NCBI RefSeq assembly: GCF_030412785.1 | Contig: NZ_CP125295.1 | Coordinates: 3,224,001 to 3,288,000, forward strand | Reading direction: 5' to 3' | Source of the DNA: Paraburkholderia sabiae | GTDB taxonomy: Bacteria > Pseudomonadota > Gammaproteobacteria > Burkholderiales > Burkholderiaceae | DNA: 64,000 nt | Part shown: positions 9,000 through 17,725 of the stretch, piece by piece | How the letters are laid out: every line of letters starts with the position of its first letter | How positions within the stretch are numbered: the stretch's first letter is position 1 | Notes under the pieces: generated by a model | What the model saw: only the letters and a program-made list of their open reading frames with translations | The model's database searches: none | What the model was told of the DNA's origin: nothing | Translations under genes and position numbers: made by a program

Positions 9000-9519
9000 T
9001 AACAACGGCACGACCTGTTTTCATCCGGTTGCCGACAAAAGCGCTGATGAGGCACAGCACTGCATGCACGCCCGTACGCGGATGCGTGAGGCATGCATGA
9101 ACCTGTTCGCTGCGGCTTTCGCCGAGCAGGCACCATGCGCAGAAGTGCTCGCAGTTGTTCGTCAGCAGGCGATAGCGGTTTTCGCCGAGGCGCGAGCGGG
9201 CGCGCAGCACGGTTTCTTCACCGGAATACTTCGGGAACGGATGCGGACGTACGGAGACGGCGTGACCGTCGGCGAATGCTTCGAGCGCCACTTCTTCGAC
9301 GGGGCCGCGATGTGCGGACTTGGCGAAACCTGCGTAGTGAATGACCTTGCCGCCGCCGACATAAATGCCGTGATGTTCGTAGCCGCGGCGTTGCGTGATC
9401 AGATGGGCACCGAGGACGGGTTCGTCGCTGGAACCGTCGAGCGCGACATCGGCCGATGCATAAGCAGCCGCGCGGTTTGCACCTTGTTCATTGCCTGATT
9501 GTTGGAGGTTGCGGTTCAT
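8989..9519 (-). CDS. LRAT-family (NlpC/P60-like thiol) protein
   Basis: 176 residues from ATG 9519; a TTG eight codons upstream (9543) is the alternative start. The sequence has the LRAT-family permuted papain-like motifs: GAHLITQRRGYEHHGIYVG and VIHYAG with the catalytic histidine, then LLTNNCEHFCAWC with the catalytic cysteine in NCEHF. Eukaryotic members transfer acyl groups or hydrolyse phospholipids; bacterial members are mostly uncharacterised. A hydrophobic C-terminal segment (HAVLCLISAFVG) may bind membrane. A sigma-54-like promoter lies just upstream (9570-9585), suggesting co-regulation with the peptide system that starts on the other side of the intergenic region. Confidence 0.8.
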   Translation of the reverse strand: MNRNLQQSGNEQGANRAAAYASADVALDGSSDEPVLGAHLITQRRGYEHHGIYVGGGKVIHYAGFAKSAHRGPVEEVALEAFADGHAVSVRPHPFPKYSGEETVLRARSRLGENRYRLLTNNCEHFCAWCLLGESRSEQVHACLTHPRTGVHAVLCLISAFVGNRMKTGRAVVSAA

Positions 9520-9569
9520 GGCTTTGCCCGGTATCCGATTCAAAAGGCCAACACTGTTGCAGGCTCTTT

Positions 9570-9585
9570 TGCATCATCCGGACCA
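9570..9585 (-). promoter_or_regulatory. Candidate sigma-54 promoter for the LRAT gene
   Basis: Read on the minus strand, TGGTCCGGATGATGCA keeps GG and GC 12 bases apart and matches the TGG and TGCA ends of the consensus. The predicted start is about 9559, 40 bases before ATG 9519. It is weaker than the promoters at 9890 and 28321. Confidence 0.45.
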
Positions 9586-9889
9586 GGCGACATAAACCTA
9601 TGATTTACCTAAGTATTTGACCATTCATAGGCACTTCGAGACGGCTTGGTGTAGGGATGTGACCAACAGAATTTCGAGCGATTGTGTTGCGCACACACCA
9701 TCACATCCGGCTCGCTGCCCACGCAGCGCGCGAGTGAAGAATGTGTTGGCTATCCCATCGCTTGCCGCGATGCGCTGTTGGAAGGCTGCCAACGCCTTGC
9801 GCCTCTCGCGCGTGACGCGCGCGCGTGCGTGCTTCCGCTATCGCAAGCCCAGCAAGCGACGGCGAGAAAGTACGTGCGCCAGCCGGAAA
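9586..9889. other. Divergent control region between LRAT and first peptide gene
   Basis: No gene is seen. The region carries several half-sites of the candidate activator motif: CCAAC at 9663, GTTGG at 9745, and an inverted pair GTTGG-N7-CCAAC at 9777-9793. The pair is centred about 130 bp upstream of the predicted start of the 9970 transcript, the usual distance for a sigma-54 enhancer. Confidence 0.5.
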
Positions 9890-9906
9890 TTGGCACAACC
9901 CTTGCA
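9890..9906 (+). promoter_or_regulatory. Sigma-54 promoter of the first peptide/PP2C operon
   Basis: TTGGCACAACCCTTGCA is an essentially perfect match to TGGCAC-N5-TTGCA, with GG at 9892-9893 and GC at 9904-9905. The predicted start is about 9917, giving a 53-base leader to ATG 9970. Confidence 0.8.
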
Positions 9907-9969
9907 ACTTAAGTCGCAACTTCCTTTTGAATTGCGGCCGCATGACGGGCGGCCAACCGGAGACACCTC

Positions 9970-10254
9970 ATGGCATCCATCACCATCAGCGATATTCCTC
10001 ACAACCTCGCGCTCGATCGCAAGGCCATGTCCGCGATCAGCGGCGGCGGGGGCGCGCCCTGGGTTTTCGGCTGGATCACGCCGTATGTTCACGACACGCC
10101 GAGCGTCGGACCTGTCGTGAACCTGTACGACGTCACGAACAACTTCTATGCTAACCAGATGATCAACCAGTTCCAGACGGTTGACGTTCGCAACACCGGC
10201 AACAACTCGAGCATCAATGTATCTCCAGACGAACGCAGTACGAACCGGGCTTAG
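9970..10254 (+). CDS. Double-glycine leader peptide 1 (export substrate)
   Basis: 94 residues with ribosome-binding site ggag 9 bases before ATG. Residues 1-26 form the shared leader: hydrophobic start, ISDI at 6-9, LD at 15-16, M20, then GG at 25-26. C39 peptidases cut after such Gly-Gly pairs. The mature part (about 68 residues) is Asn/Val/Tyr rich, has no cysteine, and ends with an INVSP segment also found in the 28785 protein. Five bases separate its stop from the PP2C gene, so the two are probably one operon under the sigma-54 promoter at 9890. The activity (bacteriocin, signal or matrix protein) is unknown. Confidence 0.85.
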   Translation: MASITISDIPHNLALDRKAMSAISGGGGAPWVFGWITPYVHDTPSVGPVVNLYDVTNNFYANQMINQFQTVDVRNTGNNSSINVSPDERSTNRA

Positions 10255-10259
10255 ATGCC

Positions 10260-11030
10260 GTGACCTGTTCCAGTCAATTCCGGTGGGCGTCGGCGGCGCG
10301 CTCCGACACGGGACGCGTGCGCGAGATCAACGAGGACGCGTGCCTCGACCAGCCTCAGCAGGGCCGATGGGCCGTGGCTGACGGCATGGGCGGGCACGAT
10401 GTCGGCGATCTCGCGAGCCAGCTCGTAATCGAGACGCTCGGCCAGTTGCCGGAACAGGCAGGCATCAAGCATTGCATCGCCGAGGCGCGCACGCGCCTGC
10501 AAAACGCCAACCGTCAATTGCGTGAAGAAGCGGCCCGCAGACAGGTTCAACGCATCGGCACGACAGTCGTCGTGCTGCTCGCGTGCGATCGCTTCTGCGG
10601 CTATCTGTGGGCCGGCGACAGCCGCATTTATCTGCTGCGGCAAGGGCAATTGCGGCAGCTCACGCGCGATCACAGCCAGGTGGAAGAACTGCGGCAGTCG
10701 GGCTATCTGACCGAAGAAGAAGCGCGCAATCATCCCGCGCACAACATCATCACGCGCGCCGTCGGCGCGACGGATCATCTCGATCTCGACGAAGACGCGA
10801 TCGAAGTCGCGGACGGCGACGTTTTTCTGCTATGCAGCGACGGCTTGAGCAATGAAGTGACGGACGCAGAAATTCAGCAGACGCTAGCAAGCGTCGATTG
10901 TCTTCATGCACCCGATGAACTTGTCGATATCGCGCTCGCACGCGGCGGCCGCGACAACATCACGGCCGTCGTCGTGCAGGCGGAAGACCCGCAAGCGTCC
11001 GACAGAACGCTGCTCAACCCGGCGCCATAA
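10260..11030 (+). CDS. PP2C-type Ser/Thr protein phosphatase
   Basis: 256 residues from GTG 10260, five bases after the peptide 1 stop, so translation is probably coupled. PPM/PP2C motifs are present: RVREINEDA near residues 19-27, ADGMGGHDVGD with the metal-binding aspartate, LWAGDSRIYLLRQGQL, and CSDGLSNEV and RGGRDNITAVVV at the end. No membrane segment is present, so it is cytoplasmic. Proteins of this class remove phosphate from Ser/Thr on FHA ligands and from kinases. With the kinase at 25910-28081 and the FHA protein at 17685-20213 it completes a phosphorylation switch for the export system. It converges with the sigma-54 activator gene, 6 bp apart. Confidence 0.93.
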   Translation: MTCSSQFRWASAARSDTGRVREINEDACLDQPQQGRWAVADGMGGHDVGDLASQLVIETLGQLPEQAGIKHCIAEARTRLQNANRQLREEAARRQVQRIGTTVVVLLACDRFCGYLWAGDSRIYLLRQGQLRQLTRDHSQVEELRQSGYLTEEEARNHPAHNIITRAVGATDHLDLDEDAIEVADGDVFLLCSDGLSNEVTDAEIQQTLASVDCLHAPDELVDIALARGGRDNITAVVVQAEDPQASDRTLLNPAP

Positions 11031-11036
11031 GGGACG

Positions 11037-12395
11037 TCATCCCATATCGGCTTCGTCGTTCGCTTCTTCGTCTTCCTTGCGCGCATTCGCTTGCGCGTGC
11101 GCCCGCCGGAAATCCTTCGAATGCAGACCGTGCTTCTTCAGCAACATCTGAAGATGCGACCGGTTCATGTCGACGCGGCGCGCCAGTTCCGCGACCGTAC
11201 CGCCCACTTCCTGCAAACCGCGTTGCAGGAAAGCCTTTTCGGCTTCGTCGCTGGCGGCGCGCTTTGCATCGCTGAGCGACAGCAGGTTCGACACGTTCGC
11301 CGCCGCGCCATTCGTCGCTTCGTTCGCGACGCCGAATATCGACGACGCAACGGGTGACGTTGGCCGCATATCCGTCGGCAGATGGTCGACATCGGCGATA
11401 TCGCCCGCGAGACACGAGATGCGGTACATCACGTTGCGCAATTCGCGGATATTGCCGGGATACGCATAGGTCAGCAGAAAGTCCCTCAATTTAGGCGTGA
11501 TTCTCACGGGGCGACGCTTTAACGCGCCCGCTGCTTCGTCGCCGAAGTACTGGATCAGCAGCGGAATTTCGTCGCGCCTTTCGCGCAACGGCGGCAGCGT
11601 CACATGAATGACGCTCAGCCGGTAAAACAGATCTTCGCGGAACGTGCCCTGCTCGCTCAGCTTGCGCAAATTGCGGTTGGTGGCTGCGACGATACGGGTA
11701 TCGACGCCGATCGGCTCATCCGATCCGACGCGCTGTATTTCATGCGCTTCCAGTACGCGCAGCAGTTTCACTTGCCCTGTCAAAGGTAACTCGCCGATTT
11801 CATCGAGAAAGATCGTGCCCGTATGTGCGCTTTCGAATTTGCCTTTGCGGTCATTCGTTGCGCCCGTAAAAGCGCCCTTTCTATGACCGAACAGTTCCGA
11901 CTCCAGCAGATTGTCGGGAATCGCGCCGCAGTTGACGGAGATAAACGGCTTGTCCGAGCGGCTGCCGTTCGCGTGAATCACCTTCGCCATCAGTTCCTTG
12001 CCCGTGCCGCTCTCGCCGTCGATCAATACGGGAAGATCAGTGGGCGCCGCCTTTTCGGAGATTTCGAGTGCTTCCAGCAGTTTCGGGTTATCGCCGAACG
12101 TCCCTTCGAAAATGAAGCTGCGCGCGAGCAGCGCCTGACGTCGCGCACCACGCGACTGGTCGCCGCCGCGCAACGGCTCGACGACGGCCGCCTGCACGAA
12201 GCGCTCCTTGTGCGACATCTGCATCACTTCGTCGCGCAAGGAACTCGCCTGTTTCAGGAGTTTTTCGATGTCCGCGCGTTCGAGCCGCGACGACCAGCGC
12301 AGCGTCGAGCGCAGAATCTCGATCTTCTCGATCAGGCCCGCATACGAGAGGGGTGAACCGCTTTCTTCAGGCTGCTGGTCAAGTATCTTCATCAT
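11037..12395 (-). CDS. Sigma-54-dependent transcriptional activator
   Basis: 452 residues. A central AAA+ domain (about 95-335) carries Walker A GESGTGKE at 127-134, the sigma-54-contacting GAFTGA loop at 174-179, and Walker B TIFLDEIGE. A Fis-type helix-turn-helix follows near the C-terminus (TVAELARRVDMNRSHLQMLL). The first 90 residues are not a receiver, GAF or PAS domain; they look helical and charged, so the activating signal is unknown. A direct phosphorylation link to the kinase is possible but unproven. Its ATG overlaps the transporter stop (ATGA), making it the last gene of the export operon. It is the obvious activator for the sigma-54 promoters at 9890, 22538, 28321 and 29751. Confidence 0.93.
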   Translation of the reverse strand: MMKILDQQPEESGSPLSYAGLIEKIEILRSTLRWSSRLERADIEKLLKQASSLRDEVMQMSHKERFVQAAVVEPLRGGDQSRGARRQALLARSFIFEGTFGDNPKLLEALEISEKAAPTDLPVLIDGESGTGKELMAKVIHANGSRSDKPFISVNCGAIPDNLLESELFGHRKGAFTGATNDRKGKFESAHTGTIFLDEIGELPLTGQVKLLRVLEAHEIQRVGSDEPIGVDTRIVAATNRNLRKLSEQGTFREDLFYRLSVIHVTLPPLRERRDEIPLLIQYFGDEAAGALKRRPVRITPKLRDFLLTYAYPGNIRELRNVMYRISCLAGDIADVDHLPTDMRPTSPVASSIFGVANEATNGAAANVSNLLSLSDAKRAASDEAEKAFLQRGLQEVGGTVAELARRVDMNRSHLQMLLKKHGLHSKDFRRAHAQANARKEDEEANDEADMG

Positions 12396-15300
12396 GCGCT
12401 CAGCTGTTTCTGGACGAGCTGGTAGTACATGCCCTTCCGGTTGACCAGTTCCTCATGACGCCCCTGCTCGACAATCGCCCCTTCGTAGAGCACCAGAATC
12501 TTGTCGGCGCGCATGATCGTGCTGAGTCGATGCGCGATGATCACGGCCGTGCGTCCCTTGAGGATGTCGTGCATATTGCTGAGGATGTTGCTTTCCGATT
12601 GCGTATCGAGCGCCGACGTCGCTTCGTCGAATACGAGCAGACGTGGATCGTGATACAGCGCGCGCGCAATGCACAGACGCTGTATCTGGCCGCCCGACAA
12701 ACCGATGCCCCGCTCACCCACGATCTGTTCATAACCGAGCGGCAGCTTCGCGATGAACGCATGCGCGTCGGCCATCTTCGCGACTTCCTCGATGCGCCGG
12801 CGATCGGGCGTGTCGTCACCGCTCGCGATGTTCTCGGCAATCGTGCCGGAGAACAGCAGGTTGGTTTGCATCACATAGCCGATCTGCGCGCGATAGAACG
12901 CCTTGTCGATCACGTTCATGTCGTAGCCGTCGACGGTCATCTTGCCGTCGCTCGGCGCATAAAAACCGACCAGTAGCTTCGCGAGCGTGGTCTTGCCCGA
13001 ACCGCTGCGGCCGACAATTGCGATCAGCTCGCCCGGCTTGATCTCGAAGCTGATGTTCTCCAGCACATAGGCGCTGTCGTTGTCGCCGTAGCGGAAGTAC
13101 ACGCCGTTCAGGCTGATTTCGCCTTGCAGATCCGGCAGCATCACGCGCGACGGCAGATCTTCGGGCTTTTGCTCAGGCTCGATATCCAGCACGTCGCCGA
13201 GCCGTTCCATCGCGACGCCTGCATCGTTGAGCATGCTCCACAAGCCGACGAGTCCCATCAACGGCGACAGCACACTGCCCATGAATGCATTGAACGCGAT
13301 GAGTTGACCAATCGTCATCTCGCGCGCCAGCACGAGATTCGCGCCGACCCAGAGAATCGCGATCGTCGTCGCCGCGTTCAGCAGCTGGCTGATAAAGCCG
13401 ATGAAAATGTTGAATGCATGCGCGCGGTACTGCACTTCCAGCGCTTTCGCGTACTTCTTTTCCCAGCGCAAGCGCACGGGCCGCTCGATGCCCATGCCCT
13501 TCACCGTCTCGACACCCGAAAGCGCCTCCATCAGAAACGACTTCGAATCCGTTGCCGCCGCGAACGTTTCGCGCGCATAGTTCTTGATCTTCGGCGTCGC
13601 GACCAACGTCAGCGCCATGATCGGAATGACGAAAGCGATCAGCACGAAAGTCATTTTCGCGTTGTAGAAGAACATGATCGCAAAGTAGATGAACACCATC
13701 AGCAGATTGAGCGCCGTCGTCACCGTCGACTCGGTGAGAAACGCGCGTATCGTCTGGTTCTCCTGGAAGCGCGCAAAAATGTCGCCCGTCTTGCGCTTTG
13801 CAAAGAACGAGAACGGCAGCGACATGGTGTGCCTGAAGAACTGCGACATCATCGCGAAGTCCATGTTGCGCACCATGAAATTCGACAGGTACGCGCGGAT
13901 CATCGACATCAACTGCGAAAACACATTCGAAATGATCAAGCCCAGTATCAGCAGATGCAGCAGGCTGATGTTCTGATGCACGATCACGCCGTCGAGAATG
14001 TTCTGGATGATCAATGGCGGAATCACACCCAGCACCTGAATCACGAAGGTCGCGAGGAACAGATGCAGCAGGATCTTTTTGTACGGCGTCAGATAGCCGA
14101 TAAAGCGCAGCCACGGTGAACGCGACGCGGATAGCTGCACGAGGTTCGGCCCCGGCGCGAAAAGCAGACACGTGCCGCTCCAGCCGCGCTCGAAATCTTC
14201 GAGGCTCAGCTTGCGGAAACCCAGCGCGGGATCGGCGAGCCACACGTGATCTTTCGACACGCCGTACACGATGATGTAGTGATAGCCTTCCCAGTGCACG
14301 ATGAACGGCAGGTCGAAGCCGCGCAACGAATCGAACGTGCATTGCACACCGCGCGCCGAGAAACCGAGCGATTCGCCCGCACGCGCGAGACTGTCGAGCG
14401 TCGCACCCTGCGTCGTCACGTTCGCGAGTTCACGCAGCTTGCCGAGCGTCATCGGAATGCCGTAGTGCTTGCAGATCATCGCGAGACACGCGGCACCGCA
14501 ATCCATTTCTTCGGCCTGCTCGACGAGGCCGAAGCGGCGGATGACCCGTTCGCCAAGCTCAGGCTTCGTGTGCAGGTCGAGCCGCAGCGGCAGCTTGCGT
14601 CTTTGCTCGATGCGTTTTTGCCGGTCCAGTTCGCGGTCCGCGTACTTGATGCGTTCGTCGAGTACTTCGCGCAGTTTCGGATTGCGCTCGAGAATGAAAT
14701 GCACCGTGCGCTCGGGAATCACGAGCAGCCGCGTATCCGTCGTGGCGATGGCGGATGCCGCCTGCTCCTGCCGCATCAGACACGCTTTCTCGCCGAATAT
14801 CTCGCCTTCGCGCAGCGTCGCGAGCGTGTAGTCGTTGCCGTCCTCCTGACGCACGATACGCACTTCGCCTTGCCGCACGACGTAAAGCCGCCGGTCGTCG
14901 CGCGCATCCTGCTTGAGTATCTCCTTGCCTGCCGCGACGCGCTTGACGCCGACGCTGCGCACATACTCTTCCAGTTCCTGCTTGTTGAGTTTGCCGCGCA
15001 AATCGAATAGCTGCGCAACGAATCCGCCTGCCGAGTTGATCGCGACATAGCTCGCGACGAACGCGAGCGCCGCCTGATTGCCCGCGATAATCGGCTCGAT
15101 GGCCGCGCGCGGAATGAACAGCAACTCAGTCTTGCCCGAAGAACGCACCGACGACTCATGCACATACGGACGCAGCATCGCGATGTCGGCGAAGACTTCG
15201 CTTGTCTTGCGCACGCCCATGCTGATCTCTTTGCCGTGCTCCTCGGTGAAAATGCGCACGGAGCCGGTCTTGATCACATAGAGACCGTCTGCCGCGTCGC

Positions 15301-15448
15301 CGACGTTGCACACCGTCTCGCCGAACGAATAGAAACGCGATTGCACATGCTCCGCGATGCGTTCGAGTTCTTCGCGCGTGAACGGCGAAAGAATCTCGAC
15401 CGTCGACAGGAAGTCGGCAGTGGTAGGCGTGGTTTGCGGTGCATCCAT
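12392..15448 (-). CDS. C39-peptidase ABC exporter with two cNMP-binding domains
   Basis: 1018 residues, longer than usual peptidase-containing ABC transporters (about 700). Two cyclic-nucleotide-binding-like domains come first (about 15-140 and 155-275). A C39 peptidase follows, with Gln311, catalytic Cys317 (EEMDCGAAC), His390 (GYHYIIVYGV) and Asp406 (ADPALG). Six membrane helices (about 450-735) and an ATPase domain come next: Walker A GRSGSGKT 811-818, signature LSGGQ 915-919, Walker B LLVFDE 935-940. Such proteins cut double-glycine leaders in the cytoplasm and pump the mature peptide out. The layout resembles NHLP-type and cyanobacterial HetC/PteB-like exporters. It sits 34 bp after the isomerase gene and overlaps the activator gene. 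Confidence 0.94.
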   Translation of the reverse strand: MDAPQTTPTTADFLSTVEILSPFTREELERIAEHVQSRFYSFGETVCNVGDAADGLYVIKTGSVRIFTEEHGKEISMGVRKTSEVFADIAMLRPYVHESSVRSSGKTELLFIPRAAIEPIIAGNQAALAFVASYVAINSAGGFVAQLFDLRGKLNKQELEEYVRSVGVKRVAAGKEILKQDARDDRRLYVVRQGEVRIVRQEDGNDYTLATLREGEIFGEKACLMRQEQAASAIATTDTRLLVIPERTVHFILERNPKLREVLDERIKYADRELDRQKRIEQRRKLPLRLDLHTKPELGERVIRRFGLVEQAEEMDCGAACLAMICKHYGIPMTLGKLRELANVTTQGATLDSLARAGESLGFSARGVQCTFDSLRGFDLPFIVHWEGYHYIIVYGVSKDHVWLADPALGFRKLSLEDFERGWSGTCLLFAPGPNLVQLSASRSPWLRFIGYLTPYKKILLHLFLATFVIQVLGVIPPLIIQNILDGVIVHQNISLLHLLILGLIISNVFSQLMSMIRAYLSNFMVRNMDFAMMSQFFRHTMSLPFSFFAKRKTGDIFARFQENQTIRAFLTESTVTTALNLLMVFIYFAIMFFYNAKMTFVLIAFVIPIMALTLVATPKIKNYARETFAAATDSKSFLMEALSGVETVKGMGIERPVRLRWEKKYAKALEVQYRAHAFNIFIGFISQLLNAATTIAILWVGANLVLAREMTIGQLIAFNAFMGSVLSPLMGLVGLWSMLNDAGVAMERLGDVLDIEPEQKPEDLPSRVMLPDLQGEISLNGVYFRYGDNDSAYVLENISFEIKPGELIAIVGRSGSGKTTLAKLLVGFYAPSDGKMTVDGYDMNVIDKAFYRAQIGYVMQTNLLFSGTIAENIASGDDTPDRRRIEEVAKMADAHAFIAKLPLGYEQIVGERGIGLSGGQIQRLCIARALYHDPRLLVFDEATSALDTQSESNILSNMHDILKGRTAVIIAHRLSTIMRADKILVLYEGAIVEQGRHEELVNRKGMYYQLVQKQLSA

Positions 15449-15482
15449 GATGCTTGCGGTCCCCGTCGGCAGCGCGCGTCAG

Positions 15483-16235
15483 TCAGAGCGCTTCGATGAT
15501 GTGTTCCTGCGCGCGCGTCATCAGCCACTGTTCGCGCAACAGCCGTTTGATTTCCGACGCGACATCCGCGTCGAGTTGTGCGGGATACTTCGCCGTCACC
15601 GCGAAAATCTCGAAGCACGATCTATCGGGCGAAGCGAACGGCCCCAGCAGATCGCCGACTGACGCGTTGAAGATCTTCGCCTCGATATCGGGCTTCAGCG
15701 AACCGCGCAGCACCTTGCCGATCACGCCGCCCGAATCCTTCGTATCGGCAATGGAATGCTCGCGCGCCATCTCGGCGAATGCATCGGGATCGTCGTGCAG
15801 ATACGAGATCATTTCCTTCGCCTTGCCTTCGTCGTCGAGCAGGATGTGGCTCACTTCGAGCGCATCGAACTTCGGCGAATTCATCGAAAAGTACTCTTCG
15901 ATTTCGCCGTCGCTGCCGACCTTGTCGAGCATCTTTTCCTGAAACAGGCCGTCCGTGATGAACGCCTCGAAGTCGTCGAGACTGATCTTCAGCGTGTCCA
16001 GATACTGGTTCATATCGGCGGCGCGATGCAGCCCACGCACGCGCCGGAACTGATCGGCGCGCTCCTGGATTTCGTCGGCGCTCACGCTCACGCCGTGCTT
16101 CTTCGCGGCGTGCACGGCCAGCTTGTCGCGTACCATCTGCTCGATCAGGCTTTCGAACTGGCCCGTGAGTTTCAACAGACGTATGAATTCGCCGACATCC
16201 ACGACTTCATCATCGATTCGTACGATCGCGGTCAT
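15483..16235 (-). CDS. Parvulin-type (PpiC/SurA-like) peptidyl-prolyl isomerase
   Basis: 250 residues from ATG 16235, which has a gaggag ribosome-binding site; the reading frame stays open upstream but has no homology there. The N-terminal 120 residues are helical, SurA-like (MTAIVRIDDEVVDVGEFIRL). The parvulin core starts at VSHILL and continues through AREHSIADTKDSGGVIGKV to a C-terminal helix. There is no signal peptide, so it probably acts in the cytoplasm or goes out with the exporter. Isomerases of this kind are encoded beside C39 transporters in cyanobacterial double-glycine export clusters, where a chaperone-like role for substrates is assumed. It is the middle gene of the operon. Confidence 0.88.
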   Translation of the reverse strand: MTAIVRIDDEVVDVGEFIRLLKLTGQFESLIEQMVRDKLAVHAAKKHGVSVSADEIQERADQFRRVRGLHRAADMNQYLDTLKISLDDFEAFITDGLFQEKMLDKVGSDGEIEEYFSMNSPKFDALEVSHILLDDEGKAKEMISYLHDDPDAFAEMAREHSIADTKDSGGVIGKVLRGSLKPDIEAKIFNASVGDLLGPFASPDRSCFEIFAVTAKYPAQLDADVASEIKRLLREQWLMTRAQEHIIEAL

Positions 16236-16333
16236 CTCGTCCGCTCCTCTGGTGGTGGCCCGAACGAACAGGCGGGCTGGCGGTTGTACTCGTGGCTTAG
16301 CTTGCGATGCAGCGCGTTCAGATGACGGTCCGT

Positions 16334-17725
16334 CTATCCGGCCAGTTGCCTGAACGGGTCCAGCCCCAGATCGATCAGCCGCCGCTCGCGCACGACGATT
16401 TCGGCGCTCGCCGTCATCCCGTAGCGCAACGGATAGCGGTTTTCCGCGACCTGGTAGTAATTCTTGTCGAGTTGCACGCGGCCTTCGTAGACAGGCTGCT
16501 TGTCCTGTGCCGATGGTTTCGTCGCCGGCGAGATATAGGCGAGCGTGCCGTTGATCAGCCCATAGCGCTGATACGGAAACGCGTTGAATTTCAGCTTCAC
16601 GGTCATCCCTTCGTGCAGGAACGCGCGATCGCGCTCGGCAATCTCGATCTTCAGCACGGGGCGCGCGTCTTTCGGTGCAATGCCGCCGAGCGGCGCGTTC
16701 GCCTGAATCTTGTCGCCCGTTTGCGTCGACGTGACATCGGTGATGACGCCAGAGGTCGGTGCAAGGATCAACAGAAAATTGTCCTTGTCGATGTTCTCGA
16801 AACGGATGCGTGCGGCGGCATCGGCGACGAGGCGCGCCGTCTGCAATTGCAGCCGCAGCTTCTCTTCCGTGCTGGTGATGTCGCGGATCAGGTCGTCGTA
16901 TTGCAGTTGCAGCGTCGTCGCCTGCTGGCCGCTCGTTTCGAGTTGCGCATTCGCTTCCGCGTATTCGTGACTCAGCTTGAAGTCGAGTTCGGCGAGCCGC
17001 GATTGCGCGACACGGTACGCATTTTCCGCTTCCATATACGTATTGCGCTTGGCATCCACCTGCAATTCGGCGACGCCGCCGCCGCCCGGCTGCGCGAACA
17101 GACGAGAGTACTTGTCCGCTTCCTGGCGTGCGGCATCGCGTGCGCGGCGCGCATTGTCGAGCGTGCTGCGCGCTTCTTCCAGTTGCGCTTTCTGGCCTTC
17201 GGCGAGTTTCGTCGTGCCTTCGGAAATGCGGTTCTCGTGCAGACGCTCTTCCACTTCGAGCTGATCCTTGAGTGCAGCCGCCTTGCGCTCCATCAGCTCT
17301 TTCTTTTGCGGAAATTCTTTCCACTCGCGCTCGGCGTCTTCGAGTTTCAACTGCGCCTGCAATGCATCCGTCGCAGCCTGAATTGCGCCGCGCGCATTGA
17401 GGCGCGCAAGCACATCGCCTTTCGAAACAGGCTGCCCTTCGGCGATATAGAGGTCCGTGAGTTCGCCGTCGATCGGTGCATAAATACGGCGCACGTCCGA
17501 CTCCGGCGCAAGCGTGCCTTGAGCCGTGACGATCACGTCCGCGCGACCGAAGAACGACCACAGCAGGCCCGCGACGACGAGACCGACCATCGCCAGCACC
17601 AGCGCCTGCGCAATACGCACGGGTTCCGCCGCGAGGATCGCCACGCCTTCGGCGCTATGATCTTCGAGCGCTTTGTAGAGCGGCTTAGGGTGATTGTCGC
17701 GCTTCACTTTCGTCACTGCCTCCAA
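16334..17725 (-). CDS. HlyD-family membrane fusion protein
   Basis: About 463 residues from TTG 17725; GTG at 17716 or 17707 is also possible and the true start is uncertain because no site has an ideal ribosome-binding site. One N-terminal membrane helix (about 38-60) is followed by a lipoyl half-motif (IYAPIDGELTDLYIAEGQPV), a long coiled coil (about 110-310), the second lipoyl half (LAPTSGVITDV) and a beta-barrel region. HlyD proteins bridge the inner-membrane exporter to a TolC-like channel in the periplasm. The start overlaps the end of the FHA gene by up to 41 bp, so the two are translationally linked. Confidence 0.92.
   Translation of the reverse strand: MEAVTKVKRDNHPKPLYKALEDHSAEGVAILAAEPVRIAQALVLAMVGLVVAGLLWSFFGRADVIVTAQGTLAPESDVRRIYAPIDGELTDLYIAEGQPVSKGDVLARLNARGAIQAATDALQAQLKLEDAEREWKEFPQKKELMERKAAALKDQLEVEERLHENRISEGTTKLAEGQKAQLEEARSTLDNARRARDAARQEADKYSRLFAQPGGGGVAELQVDAKRNTYMEAENAYRVAQSRLAELDFKLSHEYAEANAQLETSGQQATTLQLQYDDLIRDITSTEEKLRLQLQTARLVADAAARIRFENIDKDNFLLILAPTSGVITDVTSTQTGDKIQANAPLGGIAPKDARPVLKIEIAERDRAFLHEGMTVKLKFNAFPYQRYGLINGTLAYISPATKPSAQDKQPVYEGRVQLDKNYYQVAENRYPLRYGMTASAEIVVRERRLIDLGLDPFRQLAG

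Noticed and set aside
8679..9002. Plus-strand frame with repeated LLMLP
   Set aside because: The 15-bp repeat leaves all plus frames open. There is no ribosome-binding site, and better-supported genes lie on the minus strand.
16236..17561. Long N-terminal extension of the isomerase frame
   Set aside because: It runs antisense-like through the HlyD gene in another frame with Arg-rich sequence. ATG 16235 has a ribosome-binding site and starts the homologous part.
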